64,000 bases of DNA, taken from Calliopsis andreniformis. Lineage: Eukaryota; Arthropoda; Insecta; Hymenoptera; Andrenidae. The first letter of the stretch is position 1, and each line of letters opens with the position of its first letter. The translations under genes and the position numbers were made by a program. Shown piece after piece: positions 39,202 to 54,100 of the stretch. The stretch lies in the NCBI RefSeq assembly GCF_051401765.1, contig NW_027480600.1, positions 434,001 to 498,000 of the forward strand. Reading direction: 5' to 3'. The notes under the pieces are model-generated. The model had not been told where the DNA came from, did not search any database, and worked only from the letters and a program-made list of their open reading frames with translations.

Positions 39202-40303
39202 GATCCTCAATCCTAAATCCTCAGTCCTCATTCTTCAATCCTCAATACCCAATCCTCAATCTTGAATCCTCAATCCTCAATCCTCGATTCTCAATCCTCA
39301 ATCCTCAATCTTCTGACCTCAAACATCAATAATCAACCCTCAGTCCTCGTCCTCAATCCACAACCCTCAGTCCACAATCCTCAATCTTCAATCATCAATA
39401 TTCAATCTTCAATCCTCAACCCACAATCCTCGATCCTCAATCCTCAATCCTCAATGTTCAATCCTCAATACCCTATCCTCAATCTTCAATCCTCAGTCCT
39501 CAATCCTCAATCCTCAATTCTCAATCCTCAATTCTCAGGCCTCAGTCCTCAAACCTCAACCCTCAACCCTCAACCCGCAGCCCTCATCGTCAATTTTCAA
39601 TCCTCAATCCTCAATCCTCAATCTTCAATCCTCAATACTCAATCTTCAATCCACAATCCTCAATCTTCAATCCTCAATACTGAATCTTCAATCCTCAATC
39701 CTCAATGCTCAATACTCAATCCTCAATCCTCAATCCTCAATGTTCAATCCTCAATACCCAATCCTCAATCTTCAATCCTCAATCCTCAATCCTCACTCCT
39801 CAATCCTCAATTCTCAATCCTCAATCCTCAGTCCTCAGTCCTCAAACCTCAATCCTCAACCCTCAGCCCTCATCGTCAATTCTCAATCCTCAATTCTCAA
39901 TCCTCATTCTTCAATCCTCAATACTCAATCTTCAATCCACAATCCTCACTCTTCAATCCTCAATACTCAATCCTCAATTCTCAATCCTCAATCCTCAGTC
40001 CTCAGTCCTTAAACCTCAATCCTCAACCCTCAGCCCTCATCCTCAATCCTCAATCCTCAATCCTCAATCCTCAATCTTCAATCCTCAATACTCAATCTTC
40101 AATCCTCAATCCTCAATCCTCAGTCCTCAAACCTCAATTCTGAATCCTCAACCCTGAATCCTCAATCTTCAGGCCTCAGTCCTCAGCAATCAGTTGACAA
40201 TCCTCAATCCTCTATAGAATATCCTCAATTCACAGTTTTCAATACTCAATACTCAATCTGCAATCTTCAAACCTCTATCCACAAACATCAATTCTCATCA
40301 CTG

Positions 40304-40743
40304 AACCCTCAACACTCAGTCCTCAATGTTCAATACACAATCTTCAACCCACAATCCTCAATCGAAAATCTTCAATCCTCAATACTCAATCTTCAATCCT
40401 CTATCCTCAATCCTCAATCCTCAATCCTCATTCTTCAATCCTCAATACCCAATCCTCAATCTTCAATCCTCAATCCTCAATCCTCAATCCTCAATTCTCA
40501 ATCCTCAATCCTCAGTCCTCAGTCCGTAAACCTCAATCCTCAACCCTCAGCCCTCATCCTCAATCCTCAATCCTCAATCCTCAATCCTCAACCTTCAATC
40601 CTCAATACTCAATCTTCAATCCTCAATCCTCAATCCTCAGTCCTCAAACCTCAATTCTGAATCCTCAACCCTGAATCCTCAATCTTCAGCCCTCAGTCCT
40701 CAATCCTCAATATTCAATCCTCAATACTCAATCTTCAATCCTC
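40304..40743 (+). repeat. 1,542-bp spaced duplication, second copy
   Basis: Partner of 38762-39201. Here the module in front (core 40275) is complete, which shows what the first copy lost. A single difference, TCAATACTC at about 40,605 for TCAATACAC at about 39,063, separates the two in the stretch compared. Confidence 0.82.
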
Positions 40744-41559
40744 TATCCTCAATCCTCAATCCTCAATCCTCATTATTCAATCCTCAATACCCAATCCTCA
40801 ATCTTCAATCCTCAATCGTCAATCCTCAATTCTCAATCCTCAATCCTCAATCTTCTGACCTCAAACATCAATAATCAACCCTCAGTCCTCATCCTCAATC
40901 CACAACCCTCAGTCCTCAATCCTCAATCTTCAATCATCAATATTCAATCTTCAATCCTCAACCCACAATCCTCGATCCTCAATCCTCAATCCTCAATGTT
41001 CAATCCTCAATACCCAATCCTCAATCTTCAATCCTCAATCCTCAATCCTCAATCCTCAATTCTCAATCCTCAATTCTCAGTCCTCAGTCCTCAAACCTCA
41101 ACCCTCAACCCGCAGCCCTCATCGTCAATTCTCAATCCTCAATCCTCAATCCTCAATCTTCAATCCTCAATACTGAATCTTCAATCCACAATCCTCAATC
41201 TTCAATCCTCAATACTGAATCTTCAATCCTCAATCCTCAATCCTCAATACTCAATCCTCAATCCTCAGTCCTCAATCCTCAATCTTCTACCTCAATACTC
41301 AATCTTCAATCCTCGATCCTCAATCCTCAATACTCAATCCTCAATCCTCAGTCCTCAACCCTCAATCTTCAATCCTCAATCCTCAATCTACAATCATCAA
41401 TATTCAATCTTCAATCCTCAGTCCTCAATCCTCGATACTCAATCCTCAATCCTCAATGTTCAATCCTCAATACCCAATCCTCAATCTTCAATCCTCAATC
41501 CTCAATCCTCAATCCTCAATCCTGAATCCTCAATCCTGAATCCTCAATCTTCAGGCCTC

Positions 41560-41660
41560 AGTCCTCAGCTATCAGTTGACAATCCTCAATCCTCAATAGA
41601 ATATCCTCAATTCACAGTTTTCAATACTCAATACTCAATCTTCAATCCTCTATCCTCAAT
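41560..41660 (+). repeat. Truncated module in H1
   Basis: The A-prime module begins normally (GCTATCAGTTGAC, then AGAATATCC) but jumps to TTCAATCCTCTATCC before the core. The H2 partner (core 54509) is complete and 133 bp longer. In H2 the missing piece is flanked by two copies of CAATACTCAATCTTCAATC at 54481 and 54614, exactly 133 bp apart. Confidence 0.85.
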
Positions 41661-44600
41661 CCTCAATCCTCAATCGTCATTCTTCAATCCTCAATACCCA
41701 ATCCTCAATCTTCAATCCTCAATCCTCAATCCTCAATTCTCAATCCTCAATCCTCAGTCCTCAGCCCTTAAACCTCAATCCTCAACCCTCAGCCCTCATC
41801 CTCAATCCTCAATCCTCAATCCTCAATCCTCAATCTTCAATCCTCAATACTCAATCTTCAATCCTCAATCCTCAATCCTCAGTCCTCAATCCTCAATTCT
41901 GAATCCTCAACCCTGAATCCTCAATCTTCAGCCCTCAGTCCTCAACAATCAGGTTACAATCCTCAATCCTCAATGGAATATCCTCAATTCACAGTTTTCA
42001 ATACACAATACTCATTCTGCAATCTTCAAATCTCTATCCACAAACATCAATTCTCACGACTCAACCCTCAACACTCAGTCCTCAATGTTCAATCCTCAAT
42101 CCTCAATTCTCAATCCTCAATCCTCAATCCTCAATACTCAATCCTCAATTCTCTACCTTCAATCATCAACCTGCAGCCATCAATCCTCATTCCTCAATCC
42201 TCAGTCCTCAATCATCAATCCTCAATCCTCAATCCTCAATCCTCAAACCTCAATCCTCAATCATCAACCCTCACTCCTCAATCCTCAATCCTCAATCCTC
42301 AATCATCAATCCTCAATCCTCAACCCTCAATCCTCAATCCTCAACCCTCAATCCTCAATCCTCAATCCTCAATCCTCAATCCTCAATCCTCAATCCTCAA
42401 TCCTCAATCCTCAAACCTCAATCCTCTATCCTCATTCTTCAATCCTCAATACCCAATCCTCAATCCTCAATCTTCAATCCTCAATACTCAATCTTCAATC
42501 CACAATCCTCAATCTTCAATCCTCAATACTCAATCTTCAATCCCCAATCCACAATCCTCAATACTCAATCCTCAATCCTCAGTCCTCAATCCTCAATCTT
42601 CTGCCTCAATACTCAATCTTCAATCCTCAATCCTCAATCCTCAATACTCAATCCACAATATCCTATCCCCAATCCTCAATCCTCAATATTCAATTCTCGA
42701 TCCTCAATCCTCAATCCTCAATACTCAATCCTCAATTCTCTACCTTCAATCATCAACCTGCAGCCATCAATCCTCATTCCTCAATCCTCAGTCCTCAATC
42801 ATCAATCCTCAATCCTCAATCCTGAATCCTCAAACCTCAATCCTCAATCCTCAACCCTCACTCCTCAATCCTCAATCCTCAATCCTCAATCATCAATCCT
42901 CAATCCTCAATCCTCAACCCTCAATCCTCAATCCTCAATCCTCAATCCTCAATCCTCAATCCTCAATCCTCAATCCTCAATCCTCAAACCACAATCCTCT
43001 ATCCTCATTCTTCAATCCTCAGTCCTCAATCCTCAATACTCAATCTTCAATTCTCTGTCCTCAAAGCTCAATCCTCAACCCTCAGTCCTCGTCCTCAAAC
43101 CTCAACCCTCAATCCTCAATCCTCAATCTTCAATCCTCAATACTCAATCTTCAATCCGCAATCCTCAATCTTCAATCCTCAATACTCAATCTTTAATCCT
43201 CAATCCTCAATCCTCAATACTCAATCCTCAACCCTCAGTCCTCAATCCTCAATCTTCAATCCTCAATACTCAATCTTCAATCCTCAATCCTCAATCCTCA
43301 ATTCTCAATCCTCATTCTTCAATCCTCATTACACAATCCACAATCCTCAATCCTCAATCCTCAATTCTCAACACTCAATCCTCAATAATCATTCTTCAAT
43401 CCTCAATCCTCAGTCTTCAAACCTCAATTCTGAATCCTCAATCCTGAATCCTCAATCTTCAGGCCTCAGTCCTCAGCAATCAGCTGACAATCCTCAATCC
43501 TCAATAGAATATCCTCAATTCACAGTTTTCAATACTCAATACTCAATCTGCAATCTTCAAACCTCTATCCACAAACATCAATTCTCATCACTGAACCCTC
43601 AACACTCAGACCTCAATGTTCAATACTCAATCTTCAACACACAATCCTCAATCGTCAATCTTCAATCCTCAATACTCAATCTTCAATCCTCTATCCTCAG
43701 TCCTCAATCCTCAATCCTCATTCTTCAATCCTCAATACCCAATCCTCAATCTTCAATCCTCAATCCTCAATCCTCAATTCTCAATCCTCAATCCTCAGTC
43801 CTCAGTCCTTAAACCTCAATCCTCAACCCTCAGCCCTCATCCTCAATCCTCAATCCTCAATCCTCAATCCTCAATCTTCAATCCTCAATACTCAATCTTC
43901 AATCCTCAATCCTCAATCCTCAGTGCTCAAACCTCAATTCTGAATCCTCAACCCTGAATCCTCAATCTTCAGCCCTCAGTCCTCAATCCTCAATATTCAA
44001 TCCTCAATACCCAATCCTCAATCTTCAATCCTCAGTCCTCAATCCTCAATCCTCAATTCTCAATCCACAATTCTCAGTCCTCAGTCCTCAAACCTCAACC
44101 CTCAACCCGCAGCCCTCATCGTCAATTCTCAATCCTCAATCCTCAATCCTCAATCTTCAATCCTCAATACTCAATGTTCAATCCACAATCCTCAATCTTC
44201 AATCCTCAATACTGAATCTTCAATCCTCAATCCTCAATGCTCAATACTCAATCCTCAATCCTCAGTCCTCAATCCTCAATCTTCCACCTCAATAATCAAT
44301 CTTCAATCCTCAATCCTCAATCCTCAATACTCAATCCTCAATCCTCAGTCCTCAATACTCAATCTTCAATCCTCAATCCTCAATCTACAATCATCAATAT
44401 TCAATCTTCAATCCTCAATCCTCAATCCTCGATACTCAATCCTCAATCCTCAATGTTCAATCCTCAATACCCAATCCTCAATCTTCAATCCTCAATCCTC
44501 AATCCTCAATCCTCAATCCTCAATTCTCAATCCTCAATCCTCAGTCCTCAGTCCTCAAACCTCAATCCTCAACCCTCAGCCCTCATCGTCAATTCTCAAT

Positions 44601-45172
44601 CCTCAATTCTCAATCCTCATTCTTCAATCCTCAATACTCAATCTTCAATCCACAATCCTCACTCTTCAATCCTCAATACTCAATCCTCAATTCTCAATCC
44701 TCAATCCTCAGTCCTCAGTCCTTAAACCTCAATCCTCAACCCTCAGCCCTCATCCTCAATCCTCAATCCTCAATCCTCAATCCTCAATCTTCAATCCTCA
44801 ATACTCAATCTTCAATCCTCAATCCTCAATCCTCAGTCCTCAAACCTCAATTCTGAATCCTCAACCCTGAATCCTCAATCTTCAGCCCTCAGTCCTCAAT
44901 CCTCAATATTCAATCCTCAATACCCAATCTTCAATCCTCGATCCTCAATCCTAAATCCTCAGTCCTCATTCTTCAATCCTCAATACCCAATCCTCAATCT
45001 TCAATCCTCAATCCTCAATCCTCGATTCTCAATCCTCAGTCCTCAATCTTCTGACCTCAAACATCAATAATCAACCCTCAGTCCTCGTCCTCAATCCACA
45101 ACCCTCAGTCCTCAATCCTCAATCTTCAATCATCAATATTCAATCTTCAATCCTCAACCCACAATCCTCAAT

Positions 45173-48100
45173 CCTCAATCCTCAATACTCAATCCTCAAT
45201 CCTCAGTCCTCAATCCTCAATCTTCAATCCTCAATCCTCAATCTACAATCATCAATATTCAATCTTCAATCCTCAATCCTCAATCCTCGATACTCAATCC
45301 TCAATCCTCAATGTTCAATCCTCAATACCCAATGCTCAATCTTCAATCCTCAATCCTCAATCCTCAATCCTCAATCCTCAATTCTCAATCCTCAATCCTC
45401 AGTCCTCAGTCCACAAACCTCAATCCTCAACCCTCAGCCCTCATCGTCAATTCTCAATCCTCAATTCACAATCCTCATTCTTCAATCCTCAATACTCAAT
45501 CTTCAATCCACAATCCTCAATCTTCAATCCTCAGTACTCAATCTTCAATCCTCAATCCTCAATCCTCAATACTCAATCCTCAATCCTCAGTCCTCAATCC
45601 TCACTCTTCAATCCTCAATACTCAATCTTCAATCCTCAATCCTCAATCCTCAATCCTCAATCCTCAGTCCTCAATCCTCAATACTCAATCTTCAATCCTC
45701 AATCCTCAGTCCTCAAACCTCAATTCTGAATCCTCAATCCTGAATCCTAAATCTTCAGCCCTCAGTCCTCAACAATCAGTTGCCAATCATCAATCCTCAA
45801 TAGAATACCCTCAATTCACAGTCTTCAATACTCAATACTCAATCTGCAATCTTCGAATCTGCATATCTCTATCCACAAACGTCAATTCTCATCACTCAAC
45901 CCTCAACACTCAGACCTCAATGTTAAATCCTCAATCCACAATTCTCTATCTTCAATCCTCAATACTGAATCTTCAACACTCAATCCTCAATCCTCAATTC
46001 TCAATCCTCAAACCTCAGTCCTCATCCTCAATTCTCAATTCTCAATCCTCAATCCTCAATCCTCAACCCTCTATCTTCAATCCTAAATAATCAATTTCCA
46101 ATACTAGATCCTCAATCCCCAATCCTCAATCCTCAATACCCAATCCTAAATCTTCAATCCTCAATCCTCAATTATCAATTCTCAATCCTCAATCCTCAAT
46201 TCTCTGTCCTCAAACCTCAATCCACAACCCTCAGCCCTCGTCCTCAAACCTCAACCCTCAATCCTCAATCCTCAATCTTCAATCCTCAATACTCAATCTT
46301 CAATCTACAATCCTCAATCTTCAATCCTCAATACTCAATCTTTAATCCTCAATCCGCAATCCTCAATACTCAATCCTCAACCCTCAGTCCTCAATCCTCA
46401 ATCTTCAATCCTCAATACTCAATCTTCAATCCTCAATCCTCAATCCTCAATTCTCAATCCTCATTCTTCAATCCTCATTACCCAATCCGCAATCCTCATT
46501 CCTCAATCCTCAATCCTCAATTCTCAACCCTCAATCCTCAATAATCATTCTTCAATCCTCAATACTCAGTCTTCAAACCTCAATTCTGAATCCTCAATCC
46601 TGAATCCTCAATCTTCAGGCCTCAGACCTCAGCTATCAGTTGACAATCCTCAATCCTCAATAGAATATCCTCAATTCACAGTTTTCAATACTCAATACTC
46701 AATCTGCAATCTTCAAACCTCTATCCACAAACATCCATTCTCATCACTGAACCCTCAACACTCAGTCCTCAGTGTTCAATACTCAATCTTCAACACACAA
46801 TCCTCAATCGTCAATCTTCAATCCTCAATACTCAATCTTCAATCCTCAATACTCAATCTTCAATCCTCAATACTCAATCCTCAGTCCTCAAACCTCAATT
46901 CTGAATCCTCAACCCTGAATCCTCAATCTTCAGCCCTCAGTCCTCAACAATCAGGTTACAATCCTCAATCCTCAATGGAATATCCTCAATTCACAGTTTT
47001 CAATACACAATACTCATTCTGCAATCTTCAAATCTCTATCCACAAACATCAATTCTCACCACTCAACCCTCAACACTCAGTCCTCAATGTTCAATCCTCA
47101 ATCCTCAATTCTCAATCTTCAATCCTCAATACTCAATCTTTAATCCTCAATCCTCAATCCTCAATCTTCAATCTTCAGTCCTCAATACTCAATCCTCAAT
47201 CCTCAATCCTCAGTCCTCAGTCCTTAAACCTCAATCCTCAACCCTCAGCCCTCATCCTCAATCCTCAATCCTCAATCCTCAATCCTCAATCTTCAATCCT
47301 CAATACTCAATCTTCAATCCTCAATCCTCAATCCTCAGTCCTCAAACCTCAATTCTGAATCCTCAACCCTGAATCCTCAATCTTCAGCCCTCAGTCCTCA
47401 ACGATCAGGTTACAAACCTCAATCCTCAATGGAATATCCTCAATTCACAGTTTCCAATATACAATACTCATTCTGCGACCTTCAAATCTCTATTCACAAA
47501 CATCAATACTCACCACTCAACACTCAACACTCAGTACTCAATGTTCAATCCTCAATCCTCAATTCTCAATTTTCAATCCTCAATACACAATCTTCAATCC
47601 TCGATCCTCAATCCTAGATCCTCAATCCCCAATCCTCAATCCTCAATACCCAATCCTCAATCTTCAATCCTCAATACTCAATCTTCAATCCTCAATCCTC
47701 AATCCTCAATACTCAATCCTCAATCCTCAGTCCTCAATCCTCAATCTTCTACCTCAATACTCAATCTTCAATCCTCAATCCTCAATCCTCAATACTCAAT
47801 CCTCAATCCTCAGTTCTCAATCCTCAATCTTCAATCCTCAATCCTCAATCTACAATCATCAATATTCAATCTTCAATCCTCAATCCTCAATCCTCGATAC
47901 TCAATCCTCAATCCTCAATGTTCAATCCTCAATACCCAATCCTAAATCTTCAATCCTCAATACTCAATTATCAATTCTCAATCCTCAATCCTCAATTCTC
48001 TGTCCTCAAACCTCAATCCTCAACCCTCAGTCCTCAATCCTCAATCTTCTACCTCAATACTCAATCTTCAATCCTCAATCCTCAACCCTCAATACTCAAT

Positions 48101-51100
48101 CCACAATATCCTATCCCCAATCCTCAATCCTCAATATTCAATTCTCGATCCTCAATCCTCAATCCTCAATTCTCAACCCTCAATCCTCAATAATCATTCT
48201 TCAATCCTCAATCCTCAGTCTTCAAACCTCAATTCTGAATCCGCAATCCTGAATCCTCAATCTTCAGGCCTCAGTCCTCAGCAATCAGTTGACAATCCTC
48301 AATCCTCAATAGAATATCCTCAATTCACAGTTCTCATTACTCAATACTCAATCTGCAATCTTCAAACCTCTATCCACAAACATCAATTCTCACCACTGAA
48401 CCCTCAACACTCAGTCCTCAATGTTCAATACACAATCTTCAACCCACAATCCTCAATCGTCAATCTTCAATCCTCAATACTCAACCTTCGATCCTCTATC
48501 CTCAATCCTCAATCCTCAATCCTCATTCTTCAATCCTCAATACCCAATCCACAATCTTCGATTCTCAATCCTCAATCCTCAATTCTCAATCCTCAATCCT
48601 CAGTCCTCAGTCCTTAAACCTCAATCCTCAACACTCGGCCCTCATCCTCAATCCTCAATCCTCAATCCTCAATCCTCAATCCTCAATCTTCAATCCTCAA
48701 TACTCAATCTTCAATCCTCAATCCTCAATACTCAGTCCTCAAACCTCAATTCTGAATCCTCAACCCTGAATCCTCAATCTTCAGCCCTCAGTCCTCAATC
48801 CTCACTCTTCAATCCTCAATACTCAATCTTCAATCCTCAATCCTCAATCCTCAATACTCAATCCACGATATCCTATCCCCAATCCTCAATCCTCAATATT
48901 CAATTCTCGATCCTCAATCCTCAATCCTCAATACTCAATCCTCAATTCTCTACCTTCAATCATCAACCTGCAGCCATCAATCCTCATTCCTCAATCCTCA
49001 GTCCTCAATCATCAATCCTCAATCCTCAATCCTCAATCCTCAAACCTCAATCCTCAATCATCAACCCTCACTCCTCAATCCTCAATCCTCAATCCTCAAT
49101 CATCAATCCTCAATCCTCAATCCTCAATCCTCAATCCTCAACCCTCAATCCTCAATCCTCAATCCTCAATGCTCAATCCTCAATCCTCAATCCTCAATCC
49201 TCAATCCTCAATCCTCAATCCTCAATCCTCAATCATCAATGCTCAGTCTTCAATCCTCAACACTCAATATTTAGTCATCAATCCTCAATCCTCAACCTTC
49301 AATCCTCAATCCTCAATCCTGAATCCTCAATCCTCAATCTTCAATCCCCAATCCTCAATCCTCAATATTCAATCCTCAATACTCAATCTTCAATCCTCGA
49401 TCCTCAATCCTAAATCCTCTGTCCTCATTCTTCAATCCTCAATACCCAATCCTCAATCTTCAATCCTCAATCCTCAATCCTCAATTCTCAATCCTCAATC
49501 CTCAATCTTCTGACCTCAAACATCAATAATCAACCCTCAGTCCTCGTCCTCAATCCACAACCCTCAGTCCTCAATCCTCAATCTTCAATCATCAATATTC
49601 AATCTTCAATCCTCAACCCTCAATCCTCAATCCTCAATCTTCAATCCTCAATACTCAATCTTCAATCCCGAATCCTCAATCTTCAATCCTCAATACTCAA
49701 TCTTTAATCCTCAATCCTCAATCCTCAATAGTCAATCCTCAATCCTCAGTCCTCAATCCTCAATCTTCAATCCTCAATACTCAATCTTCAATCCTCAATC
49801 CTCAATCCTCAATTCTCAATCCTCATTCTTCAATCCTCATTACACAATCCACAATCCTCAATCCTCAATCCTCAATTCTCAACACTCAATCCTCAATAAT
49901 CATTCTTCAATCCTCAATCCTCAGTCTTCAAACCTCAATTCTGAATCCTCAATCCTGAATCCTCAATCTTCAGGCCTCAGTCCTCAGCAATCAGTTGACA
50001 ATCCTCAATCCTCAATAGAATATCCTCAATTCACAGTTTTCAATACTCAATACTCAATCTGCAATCTTCAAACCTCTATCCACAAACATCAATTCTCATC
50101 ACTGAACCCTCAACACTCAGTCCTCAATGTTCAATACTCAATCTTCAACCCACAATCCTCAATCGTTAATCTTCAATCCTCAATACTCAATCTTCAATCC
50201 TCTATCCTCAATCCTCAATCCTCAATCCTCATTCTTCAATCCTCAATACCCAATCCTCAATCTTCAATCCTCAATCCTCAATCCTCAATTCTCAATCCTC
50301 AATCCTCAGTCCTCAGTCCTTAAACCTCAATCCTCAACCCTCAGCCCTCATCCTCAATCCTCAATCCTCAATCCTCAATCCACAATCCTCAATCTTCAAT
50401 CCTCAATACTCAGTCTTCAATCCTCAATCCTCAATCCTCAGTGCTCAAACCTCAATTCTGAATCCTCAACCCTGAATCCTCAATCTTCAGCCCTCAGTCC
50501 TCAATCCTCAATATTCAATCCTCAATACCCAATCCTCAATCTTCAATCCTCAATCCTCAATCCTCAATCCTTAATTCTCAATCCTCAATCCTCAGTCCTC
50601 AGTCCTCAAACCTCAATCCTCAACCCTCAGCCCTCATCGTCAATTCTCAATCCTCAATTCTCAATCCTCAATCTTCAATCCTCAATACTCAATCTTCAAT
50701 CCACAATCCTCAATCTTCAATCCTCAATACTCAATCTTCAATCCTCAATCCTCAATCCTCAATACTCAATCCTCAATCCTCAGTCCTCAATTCTCAATCT
50801 TCAATCCTCAATACTCAATCTTCAATCCTCAATCCTCAATCCTCAATCCTCAATCCTCAGTCCTCAATCCTCAATACTCAATCTTCAATCCTCAATCCTC
50901 AGTCCTCAAACCTCAACTCTGAATCCTCAATCCTGAATCCTAAATCTTCAGCCCTCAGTCCTCAACAATCAGTTGCCAATCATCAATCCTCAATAGAATA
51001 TCCTCAATTCACAGCCTTCAATACTCAATACTCAATCTGCAATCTTCGAATCTGCATATCTCTATCCACAAACGTCAATTCTCATCACTCAACCCTCAAC

Positions 51101-54100
51101 ACTCAGACATCAATGTTAAATCCTCAATCCTCAATTCTCTATCTTCGATCCTCAATACTGAATCTTCAACACTCAATCCTCAATCCTCAATCCTCAATCC
51201 TCAAACCTCAGTCCTCATCCTCAATTCTCAATTCTCAATCCTCAATCCTCAATCCTCAACCCTCTATCTTCAATCCTAAATAATCAATCTCCAATACTAG
51301 ATCCTCAATCCCCAATCCTCAATCCTCAATACCCAATCCTAAATCTTCAATCCTCAATCCTCAATTATCAACTCTCAATCCTCAATCCTCAATTCTCTGT
51401 CCTCAAACCTCAATCCTCAACCCTCAGTCCTCGTCCTCAAACCTCAACCCTCAATCCTCAATTCTCAATCCTCATTCTTCAATCCTCATTACCCAATCCA
51501 CAATCCTCATTCCTCAATCCTCAGTCCTCAATTCTCAACACTCAATCCTCAATAATCATTCTTCAATCCTCAATCCTCAGTCTTCAAACCTCAATTCTGA
51601 ATCCTCAATCCTGAACCCTCAACACTCAGTCCTCAATGTTCAATACACAATCTTCAACCCACAATCCTCAATCGAAAATCTTCAATCCTCAATACTCAAT
51701 CTTCAATCCTCTATCCTCAATCCTCAATCCTCAATCCTCATTCTTCAATCCTCAATACCCAATCCTCAATCTTCAATCCTCAATCCTCAATCCTCAATCC
51801 TCAATTCTCAATCCTCAATCCTCAGTCCTCAGTCCGTAAACCTCAATCCTCAACCCTCAGCCCTCATCCTCAATCCTCAATCCTCAATCCTCAATCCTCA
51901 ACCTTCAATCCTCAATACACAATCTTCAATCCTCAATCCTCAATCCTCAGTCCTCAAACCTCAATTCTGAATCCTCAACCCTGAATCCTCAATCTTCAGC
52001 CCTCAGTCCTCAATCCTCAATATTCAATCCTCAATACTCAATCTTCAATCCTCGATCCTCAATCCTAAATCCTCAGTCCTCATTCTTCAATCCTCAATAC
52101 CCAATCCTCAATCTTGAATCCTCAATCCTCAATCCTCGATTCTCAATCCTCAATCCTCAATCTTCTGACCTCAAACATCAATAATCAACCCTCAGTCCTC
52201 GTCCTCAATCCACAACCCTCAGTCCACAATCCTCAATCTTCAATCATCAATATTCAATCTTCAATCCTCAACCCACAATCCTCGATCCTCAATCCTCAAT
52301 CCTCAATGTTCAATCCTCAATACCCTATCCTCAATCTTCAATCCTCAGTCCTCAATCCTCAATCCTCAATTCTCAATCCTCAATTCTCAGGCCTCAGTCC
52401 TCAAACCTCAACCCTCAACCCTCAACCCGCAGCCCTCATCGTCAATTCTCAATCCTCAATCCTCAATCCTCAATCTTCAATCCTCAATACTCAATCTTCA
52501 ATCCACAATCCTCAATCTTCAATCCTCAATACTGAATCTTCAATCCTCAATCCTCAATGCTCAATACTCAATCCTCAATCCTCAATCCTCAATGTTCAAT
52601 CCTCAATACCCAATCCTCAATCTTCAATCCTCAATCCTCAATCCTCACTCCTCAATCCTCAATTCTCAATCCTCAATCCTCAGTCCTCAGTCCTCAAACC
52701 TCAATCCTCAACCCTCAGCCCTCATCGTCAATTCTCAATCCTCAATTCTCAATCCTCATTCTTCAATCCTCAATACTCAATCTTCAATCCACAATCCTCA
52801 CTCTTCAATCCTCAATACTCAATCCTCAATTCTCAATCCTCAATCCTCAGTCCTCAGTCCTTAAACCTCAATCCTCAACCCTCAGCCCTCATCCTCAATC
52901 CTCAATCCTCAATCCTCAATCCGCAATCTTCAATCCTCAATACTCAATCTTCAATCCTCAATCCTCAATCCTCAGTCCTCAAACCTCAATTCTGAATCCT
53001 CAACCCTGAATCCTCAATCTTCAGGCCTCAGTCCTCAGCAATCAGTTGACAATCCTCAATCCTCTATAGAATATCCTCAATTCACAGTTTTCAATACTCA
53101 ATACTCAATCTGCAATCTTCAAACCTCTATCCACAAACATCAATTCTCATCACTGAACCCTCAACACTCAGTCCTCAATGTTCAATACACAATCTTCAAC
53201 CCACAATCCTCAATCGAAAATCTTCAATCCTCAATACTCAATCTTCAATCCTCTATCCTCAATCCTCAATCCTCAATCCTCATTCTTCAATCCTCAATAC
53301 CCAATCCTCAATCTTCAATCCTCAATCCTCAATCCTCAATCCTCAATTCTCAATCCTCAATCCTCAGTCCTCAGTCCGTAAACCTCAATCCTCAACCCTC
53401 AGCCCTCATCCTCAATCCTCAATCCTCAATCCTCAATCCTCAACCTTCAATCCTCAATACTCAATCTTCAATCCTCAATCCTCAATCCTCAGTCCTCAAA
53501 CCTCAATTCTGAATCCTCAACCCTGAATCCTCAATCTTCAGCCCTCAGTCCTCAATCCTCAATATTCAATCCTCAATACTCAATCTTCAATCCTCTATCC
53601 TCAATCCTCAATCCTCAATCCTCATTATTCAATCCTCAATACCCAATCCTCAATCTTCAATCCTCAATCGTCAATCCTCAATTCTCAATCCTCAATCCTC
53701 AATCTTCTGACCTCAAACATCAATAATCAACCCTCAGTCCTCATCCTCAATCCACAACCCTCAGTCCTCAATCCTCAATCTTCAATCATCAATATTCAAT
53801 CTTCAATCCTCAACCCACAATCCTCGATCCTCAATCCTCAATCCTCAATGTTCAATCCTCAATACCCAATCCTCAATCTTCAATCCTCAATCCTCAATCC
53901 TCAATCCTCAATTCTCAATCCTCAATTCTCAGTCCTCAGTCCTCAAACCTCAACCCTCAACCCGCAGCCCTCATCGTCAATTCTCAATCCTCAATCCTCA
54001 ATCCTCAATCTTCAATCCTCAATACTGAATCTTCAATCCACAATCCTCAATCTTCAATCCTCAATACTGAATCTTCAATCCTCAATCCTCAATCCTCAAT

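Larger units (their letters stand above)
30890..45172 (+). repeat. Macro-unit H1, 14,283 bp
   Basis: Landmarks recur 14,283 bp downstream in H2: cores 31586/45869, 32438/46721, 32753/47036, 33207/47490 and 34087/48370; CTGCAG 34685/48968. Past about 36,770 the offset becomes 12,852, and past about 41,640 it becomes 12,985. H1 has 11 modules of subtypes A, A-prime, C and D, and no B or E. It overlaps the third 3,131-bp copy, because the two periods share sequence and only the phase of the cut is a choice. Confidence 0.86.
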
